This document shows positions 1 through 10,206 of a stretch of 64,000 bases of DNA, in pieces. Position numbers and translations under genes: made by a program. Within the stretch, counting starts at the first letter, position 1. Each line of letters begins with the position of its first letter. The stretch is taken from contig JBHGNT010000011.1 of assembly GCA_043228905.1 (NCBI GenBank), forward strand, positions 12,772,001-12,836,000, in the 5' to 3' direction. The stretch comes from Azolla caroliniana. Its lineage: Eukaryota; Polypodiophyta. The notes beneath the pieces are model-generated. The model saw only the letters and a program-made list of their open reading frames with translations, was not told where the DNA came from and ran no database searches.

Positions 1-772
1 TATAAATAGGATTCACACAAAATATTGTTAGGGCATAGACACTAAGAACATGTAGATATACATGCTTACTCATAAACTTTTTGAGCTATTACATAAATTA
101 TAGGATACTCACAAGTACGTGCACATGAAACCATAATATAGGGGAGTATCTATCAATTACAAAGAATACATTGATGTGTATATGTATGTGTTTGTAGGTG
201 TACTTAATGGTGTATTATACTTAATATATACTAGTATTATCTCATATAAGCATTTCATAGAATTTCACCTTCTTAACTTTGATATTTGTATGCAACTCTA
301 GCTACCCTTGTATCATCGCTTTTTAGGCATGGAATGGGCACTCATAAGCTATTAAATTTAGAAATTTTATGATGGCGATACCACTTTAACCAATTCTTAA
401 TGAAAAAAAAGGTACTTCCCATTAGTTAGGAAGAGTGTCTTTACACCAATATGTACAACAGAAATGTCATCATAGACATTCAACCACATTACCCCAGTAT
501 GTGTTTATCATCTTGCAATATGTAAAATTTCAGAAAAATACCATGTACCGTCTTGGTTGGCCTGCCAAGGTGGAATTAACCATTTTGGCGTGGTGATCTA
601 CATAATCCACCAAGGGCGAATCTGACCATGATTGTTGAAAGGAAAGTCCCGTAACTTCCGTTGTGTCTAAAGTTCCTTCCAAATCTTCATATTGAGCTCG
701 TATATTCGTAATCAGATCATAATATAGAGTAGTAATTGTCTCCTTTGGTCAACTTTCTTCTCCCGTGAGACT
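1..772. other. AT-rich left edge, no gene recognised
   Basis: No long open frame, RNA gene or recognisable repeat boundary is visible here. The stretch is AT-rich and stops where the Copia-1 LTR begins with TGTTGAG at 773. It may be host intergenic DNA or an older unrecognised repeat. Confidence 0.5.
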
Positions 773-1410
773 TGTTGAGAATCGATCCGGCCACAACCGG
801 TTGCTTCGAATGAGAATGCGGCTGCAAAGAACGTGAAGGATAGTGCTCACAGAAAACAGAAAACAAAAAATAGAAAATAGAAAATAGAAAACAGAAAACA
901 GAAAGTACAGAGACACATGTATTTTTAACGTGGAAAACCCGAATGGGAAAAACCAAGTAGAGTCCACAAACTCCAAAACGAATCGCTATAAGGGGAGGAG
1001 TACAACAAGAGGATTCAAGGCAATGACCTTGAACTCTTCTTCATCGACTGACGGCTACAGAGTTACACACATTCACACACACTCTCCTGTCTAGTTACAG
1101 AGGCAACTACCTTCTCCAACTATACAACAACAATGATCAACTAATGATTCCCCCACATCATAATGATTGCCCTAGGTGTATATATGTATACTAATACAAT
1201 TTTCAGGTCTATTTACAAATATGGCCCACTAAGGGTACATTTAGACTATTTACAAATATAGTCTCACAAATAAGCTTCGATCGATTCGGCTACTAGTTGA
1301 GTCAATTATCGATCGATTGTCGATAAATCGATTTTTGGCCTCCACCGAGTTTACCTATTGACTCTATTTCATTCGGCTCCTCCCATCCGAAGGGACCAGT
1401 TTTCCTAACA
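773..1410 (-). repeat. Copia-1 3' LTR
   Basis: The 638-bp segment has TG...CA ends (TGTTGAG at 773, CTAACA at 1410; on the element strand it starts TGTTAGGAAAACTGG). It is followed on the coding side by the complement of a purine tract (AACTCCCCCTT at 1411). The short frames inside it are not genes. Confidence 0.75.
851..904. repeat. Short A-rich tandem repeat in the Copia-1 LTR
   Basis: About seven units of a 7-bp motif of the type AGAAAAT/AGAAAAC in tandem. Confidence 0.8.
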
Positions 1411-3334
1411 AACTCCCCCTTCAATCTGACATGGGGTACTTTATCAACAGGCATTCAGCTTCTTGTCCGACAGAACCTTTGTCAGCATATCCGATCCATT
1501 GTCGTTCATGTGGATCTTCACTAGATCAAACTCCTTTTCTTCTACTCGCCCTCGGAGCCAACAATATCTCCTCTGGATGTGCTTTGTCCTCGAGTGGTAG
1601 GCATCATTCTTCGCAAGGTGGATGACACTTTGATTGTCATAGTAGAGTCAGAATTCTTCTTGTCGAATTCCCAACTCTTCGATGAACTCCTTCATCCATA
1701 TGATTTCCTTGCCGGCTTCCGTGGACCTTCTATAGCCTTGATTGCCAGGAGACGGCTCCCCCTACATAAATCATTACGTATCTAGACGTAGATCGACTGG
1801 TATCCACATCAGCCGACATGTCCGAATCAATATAACCTTCCAATATGGGGTTACCCGAGCCGAATCAGAGGCATATGCTAGAGGTGCCTCTCAGGTACCG
1901 AAGTAGCCATTTGACCGTTGCCCAATGCTTTTTTCCGGGATTGCCTATATATCGGCTAACTACTCTGACAACGTATCCAATGTCCGGTTTGGTACATACC
2001 ATTGCGTACATCAGGCTTCCGACTGCTAAGGCATAGGGAACCTTCATCATCTCAACTTTCTCCGCTTTCGATTTCGGACATTGGTTTCCTAACAACTTGC
2101 TGTTTGTCGGTAATGTTGAACCTCTAGAGCACCTTTGTCACATATTTCTCCTGTGACAACCATAACAACTTCTTTGTTCGATCCCGAACAATGTGCATCC
2201 CCAGGATTTGCTTTGCCTGACCCGTATCCTTCATAGCAAATGACTTGCTCAGGGCCTTCTTCAAACTTCTAATTTTCCGGGTCTTGTCCAACAATCAACA
2301 TGTCATCAACATACAACAGGAGGATGAGAAAGTCTCCTCCATCATATTTCTTAACAAAGACACAATGATCGGCTTGTGTCTTGTTGAAGCCGTGATCCAC
2401 CATGAATGATTCGAACTTTCGGTACTACTGCCGGGGAGCCTGCTTCAATATGTAAAGGCTCTTCCTCAACCGGCATACCAGGTTCTCCTTTCCCTTTTCG
2501 ATGAATCCTTCTGGCTGCTGCATGTAGATCTCTTCCTCTAGATCTCCATGTAGAAATGCCATTTTGACATCCAATTGCTCGACCTCAAGATCCATGTTGG
2601 CTGCTATGCTCAATACTGTTCGGATAGATGTCATCTTCACAACTGGGGCAAATATTTATGCCATGCACTCAACCACTCTCGGCTGTGGGTATCATTCTTA
2701 GCTTTTCCGAAGCTTTCTGGTTCCCCCTCGCCGGTTAGCAACACATATTCTTTGTCTGGAAATCTTTGGGGGGCCCTTCTTTGTCTGGAAATCTTTGGGG
2801 GGCCCTTCTTTGTCTTAGAGGATATCTTCGACCTCCATTCGGCATAGTTAGTTCCTTTTCGATTCGTTCGGCCGAGTCGGATTTGGCTCCTTGTTCGACC
2901 GATTCCTCTTGCTCCTTAGTCGGTTCTCGATTTTGCCGAGTATTTAATCGGCCAACTGGTTTGAATTCGACTTCGATCGAATCTATTTCTGTCCGATTCG
3001 GTCAAACATCAACTCGGCTTGAATCAGCGGCTAGAGGCTTATTTTCCTTCTCCCAATCGGTGATTGTCTTTTCTTCCATGAAGACAATATCTCGGCTCCT
3101 AATCACCTTCTTGTCGATTAGGTTCCATAGACAATAGCCGAATTCATCGTCGTCGTAGTCGAGAAATATGCATAGCCATGATTTCGGATCTAAACTTCTC
3201 CTTTGGTCCTTAGCCACATGCACATAGGCAAGACAACTGAACACCCTCAAGTGTTAGTACGATACGTCTTTGCCAGTCCCCACCCTCTGTGGAACATCTC
3301 CATCCAAGGGTGCCGAGGATGATCTATTTATCAC
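1411..3334 (-). pseudogene. pol: Copia-1 pol fragment (integrase C-terminus, RT, RNase H)
   Basis: Ty1/copia polyprotein remains, read from right to left. The integrase tail lies at 3002-3334 and contains LRVFSCLAYVHV with the typical SRDIVF motif downstream; a TAA lies just before LRVF. Reverse transcriptase spans about 2200-2640 with QLDVKMAFLHGDLEEEIYM, and its catalytic YVDDMLIVG is intact at 2302-2313. RNase H remains lie at 1865-2095 (SLMYAMVCTKPDIGY). Reading frames change several times and a 29-bp duplication sits at 2751-2808, so no active polyprotein can be made. In a working element pol cuts the target, copies the RNA and removes the RNA strand. Confidence 0.85.
2751..2808. repeat. 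29-bp perfect tandem duplication inside Copia-1 pol
   Basis: The unit starting TTTGTCTGGAAATC is present twice in a row (2751-2779 and 2780-2808), and a third partial start follows at 2809. The length is not a multiple of three, so it breaks the frame. Confidence 0.9.
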
Positions 3335-3714
3335 TGTTGAGAATCAAGCTCAACTTGGTCTAGTGTGTGAACTCACCTTGAGAGTGAAGAGACACTCCAA
3401 CGGTCAAGAGTCACCATTATGTCACCACTTTGTATTCTAGCATTTAGTATGAGTCATAGAATCATATTCTATGACACATAACTTATGAGCTTTCACATTC
3501 CCCATACTCCATGAGCTTTGTAGTTAATGAAGAGAGAGGGTGACTACATAAAGCACCCTCCTCCCACCTTGTACAGAGTTGTGTCTTTCTCCTTTGCTAA
3601 TATACTTTACCTTGCGTATTCTCTGTGTATTACTCCTTGTCTCTCTCACTCTCTCATACACACACAGTTCACACCTATTCCGCTTCACAAGAATCCATCT
3701 CTTGATTGTTTACA
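3335..3714 (+). repeat. Copia-2 LTR
   Basis: The 380-bp segment begins TGTTGAGAATC and ends GTTTACA, directly before a copia primer site. It lies inside the Copia-1 integrase sequence, so this element landed in Copia-1. A related LTR tail occurs at 29090-29309. Confidence 0.85.
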
Positions 3715-3727
3715 TGGTATCAGAGCG
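3715..3727 (+). other. Copia-2 primer binding site (initiator tRNA-Met)
   Basis: TGGTATCAGAGCG starts immediately after the LTR. It is complementary to the 3' end of plant initiator tRNA-Met, the usual Ty1/copia primer. Confidence 0.92.
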
Positions 3728-3876
3728 ATTTGGTAGCTCGATCTAGCCCATTCGCCTCATCGTGATCGTGTGTTGTGCTCTACGCCGACGACCAAGAACC
3801 GGCTCATCGCTATCGTAGCTTCGCTACATAGCTCGCATTCGAAGAGAGAAGAAGAAGAAGAAGAAGAATCGACATA

Positions 3877-3922
3877 ATGAATACTCAAATGGGGAGCGCT
3901 CTCCCTACCGAGAAGTTGGATC
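3877..3922 (+). pseudogene. gag: Copia-2 gag start, cut off after about 15 codons
   Basis: The first ATG after the primer site, behind a GAA-rich leader, opens a frame starting MNTQMGSALPTEKLD, a usual look for copia gag. The frame stops at 3922, where a truncated chromovirus LTR is fused to it. The rest of Copia-2 is gone, so a deletion joined the two elements. Confidence 0.7.
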
Positions 3923-4085
3923 GAAACTTCTAGAATGTTCCAGAGAGATCTGGAATATACATCAATTTTCTAGGATAAAACATAAATGAAAATAATATCC
4001 TACAAAATACAATTCATAGTCTAATGGTAAGAGCTCGACCCATGTAGCATAAGGTCATGGGTTCGAGTCTTGCCATATCATGACA
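3923..4085 (-). repeat. Chromovirus-1 3' LTR, truncated
   Basis: It matches the first part of the chromovirus LTR (element-strand start TGTCATGATATGG) but breaks off at 3923, fused to Copia-2 gag. The purine tract complement CTATCTCCCCCTT follows at 4086. Confidence 0.88.
4010..4080 (+). repeat. tRNA-like A-box/B-box module in the chromovirus-1 3' LTR (antisense to the element)
   Basis: An A-box TAGTCTAATGGTAAG at 4017 and a B-box GGTTCGAGTCT at about 4060 are spaced as in a tRNA. A GACC/GGTC pair could form an enlarged anticodon stem. The acceptor stem does not pair, so this is tRNA-derived, not a working tRNA. Confidence 0.7.
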
Positions 4086-4096
4086 CTATCTCCCCC

Positions 4097-7000
4097 TTAA
4101 AGACGACGAGTGGAACGAGTCAGCGCTAATTGTGGACCGGGTTTGTCCGGATACTTTCGGTGGAAATCAGCAAGAAGATCTTGTGCATTGGCAACATGCT
4201 CGACGGGTTCCCAAGTACGTTCACTCGGACTATAACCGAGCCAATCGACCAAGTAATAACGTTTGTTGCGAACAAGTTTGGAATCGAGGATGGCAGCAAC
4301 TTCATACTCCGGGCCAACGTCCAACTCCAGCGGGGGCGGCGGTGGTGTCACACGATCGGGAATGGTGTTTGCTTTATAAGGCTCAAGAAGAGAACAATGG
4401 AAAACCAGATGTATCTGAAGCTGCGGAGGGAGATCAAGGCGGAAGGTGACATCATTAATCTTCCCCGTAATACGGAAAGGACCGAGTCGTCGATAATCCA
4501 ACTTGTCGCACGGTCGAGTAGTCTTGATGTAACGACGTAAGAGCCATACTCAATCTCCGATGGCAAAAGAGGAGGGAATCCGATGACGATCCGCATAAGT
4601 CTTCTGTGTGTGTTGAGCATGATGAAGGTGAGTAGAGAGATCCATCTGGATCTTGCGTAGCCTCTCCAAATGATCCTCGGCACGAGGGTTGGTAGGTAGC
4701 TCCGGAGTGTCGATCACCGACCAGCGAGGATGGAAACCGGTATAAGCGAAAAATGGGGAGACCCGAGTCGAGGAGTGAATAACATTATTATACGCAAACT
4801 CCGCAAAGTGGAGAATCTCGGCCCAATCGTCCTGTTGATAACTCAGGAAACACCGGAGATATTGCTCCAGCGTTTGGTTTGTTCATTCCGCCTGTCCGTC
4901 GGTCTGAGGATGGTAGCCGGAGGAGAGGTTGCAGGAGACCTTGAGCATCTTGAAGAGATGCTGCCAAAATTTGGAGACAAATTGCGGGCCTCGGTCACTG
5001 ATAATATTGTCTGGGAGGCCATGATGCCGAAATACCTCACGCATAACAAGAGCGGCGGTTTCCTCGCTAGTGATGGCTTTAGTACATGGCACAAAATGTG
5101 CCATCTTCGTATATCGATCGACGACGGTTAGGATAGCATCGAGCCCCTTCGAGACCGGCAGATCTGTGATAAAATCAAGACAAATAGACTGCCATGGCTT
5201 ACTTGGAATCGGTAAAGGTTCCAACAAGCCATATGGATGGTGTCGTGGCATCTTTACTTGACAGCAAGCATCACAGGTCCGAACGTAGTCGTCGACAAAA
5301 CGGCGGATGTGTGGCCACCAAAAAGATCGTTGCACTAGCTCCAACGTCTTAGTACTACTGAAATGTCCCGCCGTATGGGTGTCGTGACAATGTTGGACGA
5401 TTTGAAGGCGACAGGAGCAATCGGGGACATATACGCGCTTTTTAAAGAATAACAAACCATCATGATATTCGAATTGTCGGTAGTCAATACCTGGTTGTTG
5501 AGACTGAGAACAGGATGCCCGAGAAGTATCAATGTGTGCCAGGATGTCTTGAGGAAAACTATCCGTCTTCAAGGTTGCACGTATGTCATCGGTAATCCGT
5601 GAATCCATCGGGGTGTGAAAAATCCGCGTTGTGTGCAATCGTGTTGGTCCCAAGATTACTTGCTTTTTATTATCAAATGTTGCGTCACCAGGACGAGGTG
5701 CAAGATATGAGCGCCGTGATAGTGCATCTGGTTTTCCTTGCTGCTTCCCCGGTCGATATGTGATTTTGAAGTCGAAACGCGTGAGGAATTGCGCCCACCG
5801 AGCTTGCCGTCGATTTAGTACGCGAGCGTTCTGAAAATAAGCAAGATTTTTATGATCGCTAAAGACAATGACCTGATGTGGAGAGCCCTCTAAGAAATGC
5901 CGCCATTGTACAAATGAATCCACGATGGCTAATAACTCCTTGTCATGTATTTCGTAGTTGATTTCTGCGACATCGAATTTGCACGAATGGAAAGCCACCG
6001 GATGCAACTCTTCTTTATCGCCTTGTTGAGAAAGGATGCTACCGAGGGCGAAATCTGATGCGTCGGCCTCCATGATGAATGGTTTGCTTGTATCCACATG
6101 AGCTAGAATCGATGCTGATGTAAAGGCTTTCTTAAGATGCCGAAAAGCCATATTTGCTTCTATGGACCAAAGAAATGCTTGGCCCTTCTTCGTAAGTTGT
6201 GTGAGAGGTAAAATAATCTTTGAGTAATCCTGTATAAACTTACGGTAGCAGTTAGCAAAACCTAGAAAACATTGTACATCTCATACCGACCGTGGAATTT
6301 GCCACTCTAGTACAGTTTGGATTTTAGCTGGATCCATGGCGATGCCCTTTAAGGAGATGACGTAGCCTAGAAATTCCACTTGCTTGCAGTCAAAGCTACA
6401 TTTTTCTAGCTTGGCATAAAGACCATTCTCGCGGAGTCGCTTTAGTACTAATAGTACATGAGAATCGTGCTCTTCCTGGGTCTTCGACTAAATCAATAGA
6501 TCATCCAGATAAATGATCAAACAGATATCCAAGAGGTCTTTGAATATATCATTTGCCATGTGTTGGAAGACTGCGGGTGCATTGGTTAGGCCAAACGGCA
6601 TAACAGTATACTCGAAATGCCCATACCGCGTGCGAAAGGCGGTCTTCCACTCATCTCCCGGTTGGATCCGTACGAGATTATACGCTCCCCGTAGGTCGAT
6701 TTTAGTAAAAAACTTGGCTCCATTAACTCGCTCTAAAAGACTTGATATAAGAGGAAGTGCATACCTATTCCGGATGGTGACTTTATTCAATCCGCGGTAA
6801 TCAACGACAAGACGAAGTGAGCCATCTTTCTTCTTGACAAAGAAGATGGGTGCACCGGCTGGAGATTTCGAATGGCAGATGAACCCGCTTGCCAAGTTCT
6901 CCTCTATGGAGGCTCGAAGGACTTCTAACTCGGTGGGTGACAAGTTGTAAATTGGTCCCCATGGTGGCTCGGTTCCTGGTTGTAAATCGATGGGACAGTC

Positions 7001-7389
7001 ATAGGGACGATGATGAGGAAGGGTACTGGCTTTTACCTTGTCAAATACATCGGCATAAGGATGATATTTTGCTGGAAGTTGTACTGAGGAGTCCTTCTTA
7101 ATAGTGCTGGAAGGATGTACTGATATTGCAAATAAGAACATTGTCTCCTTGGGTCCTTCTTCGTGTAGTTGATGGAGTGAAATGGTCGAAACTTGGTGAG
7201 TTGATTCTTGGGGTGGTCGATATCGGACTTCTCTTGTTCTCCAATCTATGGCTGGATTATGTAATTCAAACCAAGGTAATCCTAGGACAATGGGATGCTC
7301 TGGACTACTAATTATATTAAATGATATTACACACACAAACCTACTTAGGATAACTTGAATGGGTTCTGATTCTTCTATAATATTCCCGG
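4097..7389 (-). pseudogene. pol: Chromovirus-1 pol: RT, RNase H, integrase, chromodomain
   Basis: Read right to left. RT lies at about 6400-7050 with [32 protein letters not shown] and YLDDLLI. A TAG follows YLDDLLI, as in chromovirus-2. RNase H includes EADASDFALGSILSQQ. Integrase has its zinc finger (HCHDTHTAGH ... CDACC) and catalytic residues in CLDFITDLP, ISDRGPQF and YHPQTDGQAE. The C-terminus (about 4100-4330) is a chromodomain, with YYLVDWLGYSPSERTWEPVE. Chromodomains of this class steer integration to modified histones. Stops (for example after GQAE and after PRSV) correspond to CGA codons in the sister copy. The N-terminal side is cut at 7389 by element A. Confidence 0.9.
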
Positions 7390-8037
7390 TGTTGTGAAGA
7401 AAACCGTCCCTTGGCACAGTCGGTGCATAGCGCGCGTGAACCGGCTCTTCACGTGTGCGCACCCTTAATGTATATAATAGGGAATTAAGTACATAGGCAT
7501 ATCCGGGGTAGTTAGATTCGGTAGGTAGGAAGTAAATGGGGGAGACGGCTCCCTTCCTGAAGCTATAAAAGAGAGGGAGACGCAGTGGAGAGGGATCGCG
7601 CATTGAGGAGGACAAAGTGCTGTTGGACCGTAACCGAACGCTTCTCCTCTGTCTGTTCTCTATTGCTCGTCTCTGCAGATTTCGGGAGGCTCGCACTGCT
7701 TCGAGGAACACCCGTGTGCTTCTGGCAGCACCTCCATCCTATCCCCTTTACGTGCGCAGACGATTAGGCATCGACATCTGTTCGCCGGCCTGTTAGGTTG
7801 TAACCGCTCGCGTGCTCTGTTGTGTACTTGTTATTCGTTAATATACAAACACTTGTGTCTCCCTGTCTCTGTGTCCATTCGCGTCTTCTGTGTTGACAGG
7901 CCGTGCCCCTGGGTTTCTTTGCTCATACGTGATTGGGCGTCTCTCTCTTTCTCTTTCCCCTTCTATCACCTGCTCTTCGGTTCAAGACCCCGGTGGTCCC
8001 GCCTCGTTTCTCCACGCACGCGTGTAGTAACGTGACA
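7390..8037 (+). repeat. Element A 5' LTR
   Basis: Starts TGTTGTGAAGAAAACC and ends GTAACGTGACA. A TATA-like CTATAAAAG lies near 7563. The GACC...GGTC stem-loop shared by many LTRs of this window is at 7986-7998. Confidence 0.92.
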
Positions 8038-8041
8038 TATT

Positions 8042-8059
8042 TGGTGAACCCGACGTGAA
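8042..8059 (+). other. Element A primer binding site
   Basis: TGGTGAACCCGACGTGAA lies four bases after the LTR end. The same 18-mer or a close variant follows the LTRs of D, F, H, L, M and P, so it is the primer site of the whole group. I cannot name the matching tRNA from memory. Confidence 0.85.
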
Positions 8060-8079
8060 CAGGCGGCAGAGGAGTGGAG

Positions 8080-10206
8080 ATGAAGGGGTAGGATCTTGCA
8101 GAGGCCATGGCTTCGGCCATGGACCGGATAGTGAGCGTGTGCGAGGGCACCGGTGCCCTTGATAGGGCTATTGCGGCGATCGTCGGTATGATCGGCCGGT
8201 TCAGTGGAAAGGATGCCACGAGTTATTTGGCGTCCTACCGGGCAGAGATGTTGATGAGGGATATTCCGGAAGAGAGGCGTCTTGCCGGTTTCCCTCGAGT
8301 GGTGATGCCCGGCATCCATGCGGAGGTGCTCGAAGTCTAGGCAGAGAGCCGAACCTGGGAGGAGTTTGAAGGACGGCTCCTGGAGAAATACGGGCTGGAT
8401 GACGCGCTTCGACTTTCGAAGCGGGGCTTCATGGAGTGGGTGGAGTCCCCTAACAAAGGAAGAAATGCGTCGGTACTCCTCTGGGAGTTTGAGGAACACT
8501 TTGCGCACCTTTCGCCGCTCGATCAGACCGTTCTGGACACAAGTCGTGTCCTACTGTTTGTCAAGTCGGTTGACGCACGGGATTGGGGGCAAGTGGGCTC
8601 CTTACTGGAAACCGAAGACAGGCTGACGGCCGACTGGGCCGCGGTAAAAAGAGTCTGCGGCCGTTTTGACAAACAGTGGGAGTGGGCTGATACAGAGGCG
8701 ACCGGGGCGGGACCTGTCGCAGCAAGGAAGCTCGAACCGATACCGCAGGCGCGAAGGGAAGAGACCCGGGAGTGGCTCGAAACCGGTTCGGCTTCGACCG
8801 GCGTGGTCAGAGGCTCGTCCGGGGGAACAGCTTTGGAGGAGTTGACACGAGCGGTAAAGGATCTCCAGATCGCCCAAGCTCGGAGGGAAGGCGGCGATCA
8901 GGCTTGTGACCGACAGCCTCCGACAGGAAGTAGGTGCATGTGGTGCGACGAGGTCGGCCACATCCAGAAAGACTGCGGGGACTTTACGGAGGCTTTGAGA
9001 AGCCGGGTAGTGTACCTGTGGGAAGGTCGGGTGCACGCCAGTGATACCCGGAGGGCCCTGAACCGAAACGACGGGTGAGGAGGAATGAAAAGGCTGATGG
9101 AAGAGGCGGCAGCCCGGCACGCGGAGACCGTCCACTACTCAACGTCAGCCGGTATTCGGGTCGGAGGCAGCGAGGCCCGGAAGGAGAGCAAAGCCGAGTT
9201 CTGGCCGACGGTGTTGGAAGGCCTCGCCGGTGCCCGACTAAAGAGAGACGAGGCGGACCGCGCGGAGAAGCGGGTCCAGGAGGTAACCGGGTGGAGTGAC
9301 CCAGTCGAAGAAAAGACGGGTTTCGTCGAAGCAGCTTGCCAGAACTACGAGGCTCTGGTTGAAGACAAACGGGTAGGTAAACCCGGAGGGGCCGGATCCT
9401 CACAGAGATACGAAACCCGATTCGGGCCGAAACGGAACGAGGCCAGTGAGTCCAGTGCCCGGGATAACCACAAAAAGGGCGGATACCGTTTGGGCACGGA
9501 GATCGAAAGGACCACGGACCTACGAAAGGTCCTGGAAGAACGAATCCTCAACAACAAAGTGGAACTGTCGTTGCGGGAGGTGCTCGGAATCGCCAAGAAG
9601 GAGTTCCACAACTCCATTGTGGACTTGGTGAAGAGGAAGAGGCTATCGACGGAGGCAGAACCGGAAAGGCCGGTGGAGGTGCGGACGGCGCAAATAGAGG
9701 ACATGGCGCTGGAAGACGAGTGGGCGGAGAGCCACTATTCGAGGCCACACTGGGCCCGAGCGACCACGGAAACCCTGGTGAGGATCGGAGATGTGCAGGA
9801 ACCGGTGGTGGCGCTGGTGGACCACGGTTCGGAAATAAACCTGATGTCCATGGACTTCTATAAGAAAGGGAAATGGCCGATCAACACTAAACACGGGTGG
9901 AAGATACGAGTGGCGATGTGCGCCACCGAGGAACTACACGGGGCTTGCCCAAACGTGCGAGTCAAGATCGGCGACGTCGAGATAGACCAACACTTCTTTG
10001 TGCAGGAGACGTCCTCGCACCCGATCATACTGGGAGAACCGTACATTACGGCAGCGCGAATGGAGACCAAGGTGCTGGACAACGGGTCGGCTTACGCGAG
10101 GGTCAAGAGTCAGGACGGGCGTCATTCGGTCCAGTTCCTGACGGTGCGACCGGACCACGAGCGAAACCGCGAGTCCCTCGGTGGCGAGAACCGAGAGGAT
10201 TTTTAG
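8080..10206 (+). pseudogene. gag-pro: Element A gag-protease, three nonsense codons
   Basis: One continuous frame for gag and aspartic protease. The original start is the ATG at 8080 (MKG-DLAEAM). Stops lie at 8089, 8338 and 9076; the last is CGA to TGA by comparison with L. A CCHC zinc knuckle (CMWCDEVGHIQKDC) lies at 8935-8976 and would bind the RNA genome. The protease domain (about 9700-10150) has VDHGSEINLMS, so the active-site triplet is Asp-His-Gly (9820-9828) where retropepsins usually have Asp-Thr/Ser-Gly. The gag of element P shows the same protein without stops. Confidence 0.88.

Larger units (their letters stand above)
773..3334 (-). mobile_element. Copia-1: 5'-truncated Ty1/copia retrotransposon
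   Basis: On the minus strand this holds, in order, the C-terminal part of integrase, reverse transcriptase, RNase H, a purine tract and one LTR. The order integrase before reverse transcriptase is the copia order. The 5' LTR, gag and protease are missing because the Copia-2 LTR begins at 3335 inside the integrase frame. The coding part carries stops and a 29-bp duplication, so the copy is dead. Confidence 0.85.

Noticed and set aside
717-976. Two small minus-strand F/S-rich frames
   Set aside because: They translate an A-rich tandem repeat and LTR edge; no gene is likely.
4017-4080. Genuine tRNA gene
   Set aside because: A- and B-boxes are good, but acceptor and T stems do not pair, and the same sequence is at the same place in every chromovirus LTR. 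It is a tRNA-derived part of the LTR.
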